A stretch of DNA of 64,000 bases from positions 2,418,001-2,482,000 of the forward strand of contig OY729512.2 of the NCBI GenBank assembly GCA_963422445.2. The letters run 5' to 3'. The notes beneath the pieces were generated by a model. That model was not told where the DNA came from and ran no database searches. It was given only the letters and a program-made list of their open reading frames with translations. Shown here one piece after another: positions 39,128-48,236 of the stretch. Position numbers and translations under genes: made by a program. How positions within the stretch are numbered: position 1 is the first letter of the stretch; the number at the start of each line of letters is the position of its first letter. The stretch is from G963422445 sp963422445. GTDB lineage: Bacteria > Pseudomonadota > Alphaproteobacteria > Thalassobaculales > Thalassobaculaceae.

Positions 39128-40607
39128 GAGCTTCTTGCAAAATTGCCGGCCCGACCGGTTTTTTGCCTTCTCGAGGCTGATTTTGTTGTCGAGGGCCTGG
39201 GTTTCGAGGGCATCCCGTGGTATGTTGTGTTTCCACAATAACAAGATGCCGAGGAGGTGACCCCGATGACCCTTGGCTCGACCCTATCCGATCTCTGGCG
39301 CCGATTTCAAGGGGACCTTTTCCCTGCGTTGGCCGAGGCGGTCGGTCCTCTCCTGGAGACGCACAAGCGTTTCGTGACAGCTCTCGATCTCGTCAAGGTG
39401 GAGGGCTTCGTCGATGAGGTGTGGACCGGTCCGGGTCGGCCCCGGGAGGATCGCCGGGCGCTGGCCCGTGGCTTCATCGCCAAGGCGGTATGGGATCTGC
39501 CGACGACCCGCCACCTGATCGACAGGCTCAAGGTGGACCCGACGTTGCGCCGACTGTGCGGCTGGTCGCGTGTCGCGGAGATCCCGCGTGAAGCGACGTT
39601 TTCGCGGGCGTTTGCCGAATTTTCGCAGTCCCGTCTTCCGGAGAGGATGCACGCGGCTCTGGTTGCAGAGACACTGGGCGACGCGCTCATCGGCCACGTG
39701 TCGCGGGACTCGACGGCATCGAGGCCCGGGAGACGCCGGCCCCGACGCCGAACCGCAAGCGCGGCCGGCCCCGCAAGGGCGAGGAGAGGACGAAGGAGCC
39801 TGGGCGTCTCGAACGGCAAGCGAACGGGATGGATCTCGATGAGAGGCTCGACGCGCTGCCGAAGGTCTGCGATCACGGGGCAAAGAAGACTGCCAAGGGG
39901 GTCATGGAGGCTTGGCGCGGTTACAAGCTGCATATCGACACAGCAGACTGCGGGGTGCCGCTGAGGACCGTCCTCACCTCGGCATCCGTCCATGACAGCC
40001 CGGTCGCGATCCCTCTGGCGATGATGACCGCCGCGCGTGTGACCAATCTCTACGATCTCATGGACGCGGCCTATGATGCCAGGGAGATCTACCAGATGAG
40101 CGAACGTCTTGGCCATGTTCCGATCTCGATGTCAATCCGCGCCGGGACAAGGACCTCAAGGAGGAGCGGGACCGGGAGGCCCGGGCCCGGCGTGCAATAG
40201 GCCATGTCGATCCCGAGACCGTGCGGTTCCGGATCCGGTCCGGTGTCGAGAGGACCAACGCCCGCCTCAAGGATGAGTGTGGCGGGCGCCATGTCCGCGT
40301 CCGTGGACATTCCAGGGTCGCCTGCCATCTCATGGTCGGCATCCTGGCCCTGGCGGCTGACCCGTTGATACGTCTCGCCGCCCCATAGCGCGGCTCCGAC
40401 GACGCATGCCGACCCTTCGCGGCCCTCTCGAAGAGAGGGGCCTGGAGAGGCGTGTCCTGATGTCCGCAAAGGTCCCTGTTTGGTCTCATCATCTCTGATG
40501 AGACACCGCGAATCCATGGATTCCGACCCCAGGTGCAGAGGTGACCGGGATCAACCGACCGATCCAGGCTCACCGGACCCTGGGGGCAGGAATTTTGCAA
40601 GAGGTTC
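39128..40607 (+). mobile_element. IS-A copy 2, inserted in the target copy of a MITE
   Basis: This 1480-bp copy has a 4-bp CATA duplication (39124-39127 and 40608-40611). It carries the same ends as copies 1 and 3. It has small deletions relative to copy 1. Confidence 0.9.
39266..40388 (+). pseudogene. IS-A transposase, copy 2, frameshifted
   Basis: The frame from ATG 39266 follows copies 1 and 3 through PTLRRLCGWSRVAEIPREAT to VSRDSTA. It loses frame at about 39715 and is regained later as MDLDERLDALPKVCDHGAKK and DLMDAAYDAREIYQMSERLG. It slips again near 40125 before the VERTNARLKDECGG end. The hairpin that covers the ribosome binding site in copy 1 is only partly paired here. It is non-functional but could be complemented by copy 3. 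Confidence 0.85.
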
Positions 40608-40611
40608 CATA

Positions 40612-41624
40612 GTATATATTTTCCTGATTACCACTCAAACCAAGCGTAACTTGAGCAGTCGCTCCGGCATCGGCGGTGTCCGCAGCGCCACGTAGGCCAG
40701 TCTGGGGATGATGTCAGGCAGGTCGAAGCGACGATTGAACCGGTACTCGAACTCCGCCAGATAGCGCTGCGCGTACTTGGGGCGAACCGCATGATAGGTG
40801 CCGCGCAACGCCGTCTTGATGTTGCCGAGAATCGTGTTCACCCAACGAAACTCGGGACGCTCGACCGCGGCTTTCCCGCCGCCGGTCACCATCGGCTCAT
40901 GCACGCAGCCTGCCGCACTCACGCCATTGAAGCAGGCCAGCCCATCGGAGAGCACTTGCGTGCCCGGACTCAGGTGCTGCTGCGCCCAAGCGGCGATTTC
41001 AGTGAGACGGAAGCCCTCAACCACAGTGAGCTTCACGCGCAGCGGATGTCCCTGCTCATTGGTCTCGACCGCGGCCACGAACGGGGTCTTGCCCGGCGCG
41101 CCCCGCCCGCGCTTGCCGCCGCTGCGCTCGCCTCCGAGTATAGGCATCGTCGCGTTGGACCGACCCGCCGAGCGGGTGCTCTCGGTCTCGCTCCATCATC
41201 ACCTGCATCAGCTTGTGGCGCATGCGCCAGGCGGCGTTGTAGGAGATGCCAAGTTGGCGGTGCAGCGTCATCGCCGATGTACCTTTCTTGTCCTGGGTCA
41301 TGAAGTAGAGGCCCTGGAACCACACCGTCAGGGGCAGCTTGGTGGCCTCGAAGAGGGTGCGGCGGTAATGGAGGTCTGGCGGTTGCAGCGATAGCACTGC
41401 TGGAGCTTGTGAGTGGTCAGCTGACAGCCTCGGTCGTGGCCGCAGTTCGGGCACACGAAACCGTTGGGCCAACGCCATCGGTACAGGGCGTCGAAGCACT
41501 GCTGTTCGGTTCCATAGAGCGAGAGGAACGCGTTGAGGCTGATTCCTTTCTGGAACTGCACCGGGTTGCGGGCCATGGAATTCTCCCTCTCTATCAGTGA
41601 ATTACATGGCTATATTCTATACTA
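40612..41624 (-). mobile_element. IS1595-family element, decayed
   Basis: The ends are imperfect AT-rich repeats (TAGTATA at both outer edges), so limits are approximate. The leftward transposase from ATG 41576 reads MARNPVQFQKGISLNAFLSL, WRWPNGFVCPNCGHDRGCQL (zinc ribbon) and LPLTVWFQGLYFMTQDKKGT. A frameshift near 41140 then leads to GKTPFVAAVETNEQGHPLRV, QVLSDGLACFNGVSAAGCVH and VNTILGNIKTALRGTYHAVR. This is a different IS1595 lineage from those at 2711 and 53295. Confidence 0.82.
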
Positions 41625-41844
41625 AGAACCTCTTGCAAAATTCCTGCCCTAGGGTTCGGTGAGCCCGGATCGGTCGGTTGATCCCGGTCACCTCTGCACC
41701 TGGAGGTCGGAATCCATGGATTCGCAGTGTCTCATCAGAGATGATGAGACCAAACAGGGACCTTTGTGGACATCGGGACACGCCTCTCCGGGCCACTCTC
41801 TCCGAGAGGGCCGCGAAGGGGCGGCATGCGTTGTCGGAGCCGCG

Positions 41845-42984
41845 CTATGGGACGGCGAGACGTATCAACGGGTCAGCCGCCAGGGCCAGGATGCCGACCA
41901 TGAGATGGCAGGCGACCTTGGAATGTCCACGGACGCGGACATGGCGCCCGCCACACTCATCCTTGAGGCGGGCGTTGGTCCTCTCGATACCGGACCGGAT
42001 CCGGAACCGCACGGTCTCGGGATCGACATGGCCTATTGCACGCCGGGCCCGGGCCTCCCGGTCTCGCTCCTCCTTGAGATCCTTGTCCCGGCGCGGATTG
42101 ACATCGATGATCGGCACATGGCCAAGCCGTTCGCTCATCTGGTGGATCTCCCTGGCATCATAGGCCGCGTCCATGAGATCGTAGAGATTGGTCACACGCC
42201 CGGCGGTCATCATCGCCAGCGGGATCGCGACCTGGCTGTCATGGACGGATGCCGAGGTGAGAACGGTCCTCAGCAGCACCCCGCAGTCTGCTGTGTCGAT
42301 AGGCAGCTTGTCACCGCGCCAGGCCTCCATGACCCCTTTGGCATTCTTCTTTGCCCCGTGATCGCAGACCTTCGGCAGCGCGTCGAGCCTCTCATCGAGA
42401 TCCATCCCGTTCGCTTGCCGTTCGAGACGCCCAGGCTCCTTCGTCCTCTCCTCGCCCTTGCGGGGCCGGCCGCGCTTGCGGTTCGGCGTCGGGGCCTTCG
42501 GCTTCGGGGCCGGCGTCTCCCGGGCCTCGATGGCCGTCGAGTCCCGCGACACGTGGCCGATGAGCGCGTCGCCCAGTGTCTCTGCAACCAGAGCCGCGTG
42601 CATCCTCTCCGGAAGACGGGACTGCGACCATTCGGCAAACGCCCGCGAAAACGTCGCTTCACTCGGGATCTCCGAGACACGCGACCCGCCGCACAGCCGG
42701 CGCAACGTCGGGTCCACCTTGAGCCTGTCGATCAGGTGGCGGGTCGTCGGCAGACCCCACACCGCCTTGGCGATGACGCCACGGGCCAGCGCCCGGCGAT
42801 CCTCCCGGGGCCGACCCGGACCGGTCCACACCTCATCGACGAAGCCCTCCACCTTGACGAGATCGAGAGCTGTCACGAAGCGCTTGTGCGTCTCCAGGAG
42901 AGGACCGACCGCCTCGGCCAACGCAGGGAAAAGGTCCCCTTGAAATCGGTGCCAGAGATCGGATAGGGTCGAGCCAAGGGTCAT
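41845..42984 (-). CDS. IS4/IS5-superfamily transposase (IS-A copy 3)
   Basis: This intact 379-residue DDE transposase has an N-terminal domain to PTLRRLCGGSRVSEIPSEAT, then VSRDSTAIEARETPAPKPKA (first catalytic Asp), a basic linker RKRGRPRKGEERT, CDHGAKKNAKGVMEAWRGDK, TSASVHDSQVAIPLAMMTAG, DLMDAAYDAREIHQMSERLG (second Asp) and SGIERTNARLKDECGGRHVR (Glu). The ATG at 42984 matches the start used in copies 1 and 2. A hairpin covers the Shine-Dalgarno (42986-43043). It is the only undamaged copy in the window and could mobilise the other two. Confidence 0.92.
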   Translation of the reverse strand: MTLGSTLSDLWHRFQGDLFPALAEAVGPLLETHKRFVTALDLVKVEGFVDEVWTGPGRPREDRRALARGVIAKAVWGLPTTRHLIDRLKVDPTLRRLCGGSRVSEIPSEATFSRAFAEWSQSRLPERMHAALVAETLGDALIGHVSRDSTAIEARETPAPKPKAPTPNRKRGRPRKGEERTKEPGRLERQANGMDLDERLDALPKVCDHGAKKNAKGVMEAWRGDKLPIDTADCGVLLRTVLTSASVHDSQVAIPLAMMTAGRVTNLYDLMDAAYDAREIHQMSERLGHVPIIDVNPRRDKDLKEERDREARARRAIGHVDPETVRFRIRSGIERTNARLKDECGGRHVRVRGHSKVACHLMVGILALAADPLIRLAVP

Positions 42985-42985
42985 C

Positions 42986-43043
42986 GGGGCCACCCCGTGG
43001 TATCTTGTTATTGTGGAAACACAACAGACCACGAGGTGGCCCC
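42986..43043 (-). promoter_or_regulatory. Hairpin over the IS-A copy 3 ribosome binding site
   Basis: 42986-43015 pairs with 43020-43043 across GAAA. GGGGCCACC pairs with GGTGGCCCC next to the start codon, where copy 1 has GGGGTCACC with GGTGACCCC. The base pair has changed on both sides, which supports the stem. One arm has six extra bases near the loop. Confidence 0.6.
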
Positions 43044-43207
43044 GAAACCCAGGCCCTCGACAACAAAATCAGCCTCGACAAGGCAAAAAACCGGTCGGGT
43101 CGGCAATTTTGCAAGAAGCTCCCCTGTTTCGAAGTTTATTGTTTATCAATGCGTTATCGAGAAGAGATTCTGCGTATGGCCCTACATTTCGATTCCCTGT
43201 ACTGGAT

Positions 43208-44971
43208 TCAGGGTCGGACGATCATTGTTCTGACGCCTCCGGGAGCGGGGTCCGTGCCGCGCGCCTGATAGATGGCCTGTTGCCGAGGCTCGGCGCGGGT
43301 GGCCTTGCGTAGATGAAGGATGCGGCCGTCCTTGCGCCGAACGGTTGCCGTGACGCGCTGCTGACCTTCGAGAATGCGTCGCAGGCTGGCCCAGCTTGCG
43401 CGCTCGCCCTGCTCGCCGAGGCGCCGGCGGATGGTCTGCACCAGCTGGTCGGCGATCACGGCGATGACCAGGTGCCCGTCGGAGCGCTTCCGGGTCCGGT
43501 GGAAGATGGGGCGCAGGCCGCGTTCGGATTTGAACGGGCGGAACACGGCCTCCACATCGGTGAGCGCGGTATAGGTGCGCCACAACGCTTCCTCGTCCCA
43601 GTTCTGGAGATTGGGGCACAGGCAGTAGACGCCGGGATGAGTGATCATGGGGCCGGCGAGCGGGCGGCGCTCCCAGGTGACGCGGGCCTTTTCGCCGCTG
43701 TCATCGGCGACGACATCGATGAGGGAGGGCACGCCTGCGCCGCGGCTCTTCTCCTTGATCCGGCCGACCCGCTGCCAGACATGGTCGAGCCTCTTGCGGG
43801 TGCGCGGCCGCGACAGGCCGTCGTCGAGCTTGCGCAGCGCGCTCTCGAAGCGCGCGGCAATGCCCTGTTCCTTCTTCGCCCGCGCCTCGGAATAGCAGTA
43901 GAGCCGCCCCGTCCGGGTCGGCCACCTTGTGCACATGGACCGTCTGGCGCGAGCGGGTCTCGAAGGCAATCGCCAAGTCGGGATCGAAGCGGCGCGCGCG
44001 GTCCCGGCTGACGACCGGATAGCGGTCGCCGGTCTCGCGCAGCCAGACGACCTTGGCCTCGGTGGCGACCCCCGCATCCATCACCACCAGGGCTTATCGC
44101 CGGAGCGTGCAGGACCTCGAGCATGGGCGCCAGGGTCGTGTCTTCGCTGACCGCGCCCGCGACCACTTCGGAGCGGCGCACGAAGCCCGAGCCGTCGAGC
44201 ACCAGCCCCAGGGTGAGCCGCGGGCAATCGCTGCGCTTTTCCCTGGAGTGGCCGCGTTCGGCCTTGGGCTGGGCCGCAGCCTCACCCTCGAAGAAGCTGT
44301 TGCTCAGGTCGTACAGCGTGACCGTGTGGGACAGGCCGAACAGGTCCGGCACAGGGGGCCTCGATCGCCGCGCGCCGCGCTAGCAGGGCATCGGAGGCGC
44401 GGGTGAGGCGCATCATGCTCATCCGCTCGAAGGTCACGCCCGGCAACTCGCCGAGGGCCGAACGCTCGCACAGCCAGCACCAGCTGGCGCGCTCCGAGCC
44501 CGGTGGCGCCATGCGCGCGATGATGATGGCCATGGCCAGCGCGCGCTGCGTGCCGGTGAAGCCGAGCCGCCAGGCCGAGCCGCTCCATGGCCCACAGCCC
44601 GACAGTCTCGACGCCGGCCGAGCGCGGGCCGATCAACTCCAGAGTGCTCACATCCACCGTCTGCAGGGCGGGGCGCTCGACGGCGGGGCGCGATTGAGGA
44701 GTTGCGCGGCGATGCGCTGTGCATACCGCTCCACCTCTTGCGGACAGGACAGCGACACCAGTTCGCCCTGGCAATCGAGCAGCCGCTGGATCCGGGCACA
44801 CAGCACAGGCCAGTGCCGTCGCTCGAGCGGGAAGTCGCTGACGAGGTTGAGCAGGGTATGCTGGCGGACCCTGTCTCCGCTGCGCTCACTGCGCACCAGA
44901 CGGGACGGGTACATAGACCTCGCCGCGGTCGCTTGTGCGTATCTTGGCGCCCCGGATGAACAGGGGGCCAA
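43208..44971 (-). pseudogene. IS1634-type transposase, frameshifted
   Basis: The leftward pieces read, in order, YPSRLVRSERSGDRVRQHTL, RLLDCQGELVSLSCPQEVER, LSHTVTLYDLSNSFFEGEAA (catalytic Asp region), LVLDGSGFVRRSEVVAGAVS, ARFESALRKLDDGLSRPRTR and LTDVEAVFRPFKSERGLRPI (Glu region). At least three frame changes separate them. It is a different lineage from the 25060 element. The ends of this element were not identified. Confidence 0.82.
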
Positions 44972-45171
44972 GATAGCGGCGGATCCGGCCCCTGAGAATC
45001 CCCATCCTAAAATATGAGCTCACGACATCGCGGCCCAGAAACACCAAAACAAGCAAAATCAATGAGCTGGTGGACGACCGGCGCCCAAATACACCAATTC
45101 CGAGCCGCTGAATGTTAAACTTGGACTAAGGAGCATGGTCCCACTATGGCGTCGTCATTTGTTTTCTATAA

Positions 45172-45282
45172 ACCGCTTATGCACGTGGCTCCGGTGAAAC
45201 GCACATGTAGCGTTTGGCGTGCCGGGAATAGTCGACATCGGGGGCAACATCGTGTGCCACCGGAGCCACGTGCATAAGCGGT
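45172..45282 (-). mobile_element. 111-bp miniature element (IS1595-type MITE), copy 3
   Basis: Same element as copies at 15702 and 39011, in opposite orientation, with complete terminal repeats. Flanks (TTCTATAA and TATATTTT) do not form a duplication, so one side has been rearranged. It marks the left edge of an AT-rich island. Confidence 0.88.
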
Positions 45283-45744
45283 TATATTTTTCCTCAAGTG
45301 ATGTACGATAGCGACCTCAACAAAGTTCGGGCCACCTCTCTCGGCACACATGTAAGTCACAAGAGAGCATAGTCTACAGACTGGGGGAATCCAATCGATA
45401 TGAATGGGATGATCAAGCAATGTTTACATTTTTGAATGTCCTGAAAGCGCCGTTGAGATCATAACCTTTATCTTCTTACCCATTACTTTCATTAGCATAT
45501 ACTGCATCTTCACGGGCTGATATGGTTGTTACGATAAAAATTAAAAATTCTACCTGTTTTGATGTAAGCTATATAAAATAGGATAGTTTCATTCAAAAAC
45601 AATCGCATTTTCGATCTGAATATAAGAATTCAATCACTGGAGAATTCCGTCGATAGCTTGATAATATTTCACTACCGAATTCGGAGTACTGTTGCAACGT
45701 GTAATGAGATTGTCTCATAAACGAACAGGGGGATGTACACGACC
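45283..45744. other. 462 bp, strongly AT-rich, no gene seen
   Basis: Base composition is very different from the GC-rich surroundings. No open frame of note. It is probably foreign DNA together with the small genes that follow. Confidence 0.5.
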
Positions 45745-45897
45745 ATGAATGAATTTCAGAAGATAATCTATTGTTCCATTATTAAATTCCAATATGATGT
45801 CCGTGTTAAATTTTTTTTGAACTTGATCAGGAATAGATATTGTATCTTGACATTGAATATCGTATCCGATACAAAGTCCACACCATTGAACCAGTAA
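45745..45897 (+). CDS. Possible 50-residue peptide
   Basis: ATG 45745 to TAA 45897, starting MNEFQKIIYCSIIKFQYDVR. AT-rich codons and a basic, aromatic-rich composition; no family recognised. An AGGGGG run lies upstream but rather far (about 14 nt). It ends 11 nt before the next small gene, whose promoter would lie inside it. It may be a gene or only a leader. Confidence 0.35.
   Translation: MNEFQKIIYCSIIKFQYDVRVKFFLNLIRNRYCILTLNIVSDTKSTPLNQ
45847..45875 (+). promoter_or_regulatory. Candidate sigma-70 promoter for the 26-residue peptide
   Basis: TTGACA (45847-45852) is a perfect -35 box, with a 17-nt spacer and TACAAA (45870-45875) as the -10 box. Predicted transcription would start about 27 nt before ATG 45909. 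Confidence 0.55.
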
Positions 45898-45908
45898 GGG
45901 GGTTGCAG

Positions 45909-45989
45909 ATGAAGACGATAATATCGTTTTTCACGACCTTGTTTCGGGTAACCCTCATCGGCTACGTATTACTTGTGATAAATTCGTGA
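45909..45989 (+). CDS. 26-residue single-helix membrane peptide
   Basis: ATG 45909 to TGA 45989. The peptide begins with MKTII and is almost wholly hydrophobic after Lys2, except for one Arg in the middle, so it can span a membrane once. AAGGGGG (45896-45902) lies 6 nt before the ATG, and a good promoter sits just upstream. This layout (strong promoter, short leader, strong ribosome binding site, tiny hydrophobic product) is like toxins of type I toxin-antitoxin systems. No antisense RNA was identified and no known toxin family matches, so this is a candidate only. Confidence 0.5.
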   Translation: MKTIISFFTTLFRVTLIGYVLLVINS

Positions 45990-46137
45990 TGATGTCGATT
46001 TTGAGTACAAGAAGAGCGCATTACCAACTGCAAGATGGCTGTTGATTTTCAGCACGAGAGCTTGCGACCTTGAGACCCTCGATACCCGATCGGTCACATG
46101 ATATCGGAACACCGGCAAGAAATGAAGGACATAGACT

Positions 46138-46419
46138 ATGTTTGATGACGACGACGCCGATATCAAATTAATAATTGACGATCTGGAGGACGGCGAGGCC
46201 GTTGATTTTGGCGATGATGACGATATCGTTGCTCAGATAATCGTCCGGAAAGTTGAAAGGGACGGGGCGGATCAGGTCATCATCGTTTGCGACCGTGATA
46301 ATGCATGGGAACCGCAGGATGTTCACCTGATCGTGAAGGCCATTCAACGCGGTTTTCTGGCAATGTTCGAAGACGGGCTGGCCGGACATGCCGGAGACGG
46401 AAGGCACACGATTCACTGA
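46138..46419 (+). CDS. 93-residue acidic protein of unknown function
   Basis: AAGGA lies 9 nt before the ATG. The first 35 residues are very acidic (MFDDDDADIKLIIDDLEDGE, then DFGDDDD). A more ordinary alpha/beta-like segment follows (IVAQIIVRKVERDGADQVII, then VHLIVKAIQRGFLAMFEDGL). No family recognised. It ends 4 nt before the ATG of the AAA-ATPase-like relic. The acidic start could mimic DNA or bind metal, but that is speculation. Confidence 0.55.
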   Translation: MFDDDDADIKLIIDDLEDGEAVDFGDDDDIVAQIIVRKVERDGADQVIIVCDRDNAWEPQDVHLIVKAIQRGFLAMFEDGLAGHAGDGRHTIH

Positions 46420-46423
46420 TCCA

Positions 46424-47184
46424 ATGGCAGCCGCCAGGGTGATGTGGACAATTGGAGGCCGCGGCGAGATCGTCCCGGAACTCATATTGCATGTCCGGGC
46501 GGGACAATCCGCGGTCGCGATTGCCTTGCTGGAGCGCGCCGCCGTTTCCACAATCGGATCCTGCTGTCCGATGTATCGCTTCGGCGGGCTTCGGGAAACG
46601 GCCGCCGGCCCGTATCCGGTCTTGCGCTTCAGTTTTGGACGGGGGACCTGCACGGATCCGGATTTCCTGAGAACGATTGCGGAACAGCTCATGGTCCTGG
46701 AACGTCGAGCGGGCGTGACCCCCATATTTGATTCGGCTTCCGGCCACTTCGCCCACCTGCTCGAGGTGCTGCATGAGCGCTCAGGGCAACGCTGGTCGCC
46801 TTGGTCGAAGAATACGACAAGCCGATTCTGGACGCTCTTCATGAACCGGACACGGCCGAAGGCAATCGTGAACACCTGCGCGGTCTGTACGCGACCATCC
46901 TGGAGGTTCACCAAAGCCTGAACGGGAGCTTTCTGGAAGCGGTGACGCAGGATCCAGCGGGGAGTCAGGCACGGTTCGATGCGTTGTACAACCTGCTGCT
47001 TGCGGACAACTATGCGGGGCTCAGGCAAATGTTCGGGTCACTGTTCGCGGGAATCCCGTACGAGTTGAGCATGAGCGGCCGGCGAGGACAGTATGAAGGC
47101 CATTACGCGGTGGTGTTATATGCCTATGTGGACGCGTCCGGTCTGGCGGCGCAGCTCGAGGAGCCTTTCTGCCAACATCGTTGA
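46424..47184 (+). pseudogene. AAA-ATPase-like/PD-(D/E)XK nuclease protein, truncated and frameshifted
   Basis: The N-terminal Walker A part of the family is missing. What remains is YPVLRFSFGRGTCTDPDFLR, then a frameshift near 46795 into LVEEYDKPILDALHEPDTAE (Walker B-like) and YATILEVHQSLNGSFLEAVT. After that comes the nuclease-side segment LLADNYAGLRQMFGSLFAGI, PYELSMSGRRGQYEGHYAVV, ending prematurely. This matches the AAA-ATPase_like plus DUF1703 (PD-(D/E)XK) family, often found with mobile DNA. The first ~55 codons are not family-like and may derive from other sequence. Confidence 0.65.
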
Positions 47185-47207
47185 GACACCGGCTACCCTT
47201 GGAATTG

Positions 47208-48075
47208 GGTCGTGTTGACGAATTCATGAAATGCTGATGATCATTTTCCATCAATGACACTTTTCGGGGACTTATCGTGGCGTTACGCCTGCTCATCCCG
47301 GATGCTGTCTGCTCGACACTTGAGCCGCTACTGCGTGAGAGCAAACACGCCGCCGGCGCCCCACCACGGCTCAGCGACCGAATGTTCATCGAAGCCGTCC
47401 TCTACCAGGCGCGGACCGGAACCCCCTGGCGCGACCTGCCCGACGAATTCGGCCATTGGAATGCCGTCTATCAGCGGTTTCGCCGTTGGGAGAAGCGCCA
47501 CCTCTGGGCGCGGCTCTGGCAACAGAGACAACAGGGAGACGATGAACCACTCAAGGAAGTGTTCATCGATTCGACCATCGTGCGTGCTCATCAACACGCC
47601 GCCGGCGCGGTAAAAAAACGGCGGCCAGGAGGCCCAGGCTCTCGGCCGCTCCCGGGGTGGGTTCTCCACCAGGCTGCACGTGGCCTGTGCCAACGAAACA
47701 ACCGGTGTGTCCGTCGTATTGACGGGTGGCGAGCGCCATGATGGCGTGGGATGCGAGCTGCTGTGGAAGGCTTTGCCCAGCTCTCCCGCACCGGAGGCTG
47801 CGGTCATGGACAAGGCGTATGACAGCAAGGGCATTCGCCAGGTGCTGGCCGACCAGGGCGTCGAAGCCGTGATTCCCGCCCGGTCGAACCGGACTGAGAC
47901 GATTCATCACGATCAAGAAAAGTACAAGCGGCGCCAGCAGGTCGAGCGATTCTTCAACAAGCTCAAACAATTCCGTCGCATCGCCACACGCTATGACAAG
48001 CTCGCTCGGACGGTCCTCGCGTTTGTCCACATTGTTTCAGCATGGATTCTGCTTCGATCATTCGTCAACACGGCC
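47208..48075 (+). mobile_element. IS5-family (IS427 group) element
   Basis: The ends GGTCGTGTTGACGAAT and, as reverse complement, GGCCGTGTTGACGAAT enclose about 868 bp. A CTAG overlaps the right edge, but no matching copy exists on the left, so the duplication is not confirmed. It lies directly after the AAA-ATPase-like relic and may have caused its truncation. Confidence 0.82.
47277..48075 (+). CDS. IS427-group transposase, two frames joined by frameshifting
   Basis: OrfA reads MALRLLIPDAVCSTLEPLLR, TGTPWRDLPDEFGHWNAVYQ and VFIDSTIVRAHQHAAGAVKK (Asp). At an A7 run (GGTAAAAAAACGG near 47610) the frame changes to SRGGFSTRLHVACANETTGV, AVMDKAYDSKGIRQVLADQG (Asp) and QQVERFFNKLKQFRRIATRY (Glu), ending near the terminal repeat. 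Both frames are open, so it may be active. Confidence 0.85.
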
Positions 48076-48236
48076 TAGTGGATGGCGGCGAAGGTGAACA
48101 ACGATGAGAGCAAACAGCGATCCCATGACGTGGATGGACGCTGCCGCGCCGGCCCTCGGGGGGCTGGTCATGGTACAGACCGGATAGAGAGGTAACGGAT
48201 TGGACCGAACAGATGGGTGAGAGGTTATGGATCGCC
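48072..48236 (+). repeat. ~160-bp dispersed repeat, also at 34131-34291
   Basis: Reverse-complement match to the 34-kb copy. Here it continues into the 3' end of the serine recombinase relic (WTRERVTARR), so it may contain that gene's former tail or the element end. Confidence 0.75.

Larger units (their letters stand above)
41626..43121 (-). mobile_element. IS-A copy 3, with intact transposase
   Basis: This 1496-bp copy is in reverse orientation, with the same terminal repeats as copies 1 and 2. The flanking 4-mers CTAA and CCCT do not match. It abuts the IS1595-family relic on its left. Confidence 0.88.
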
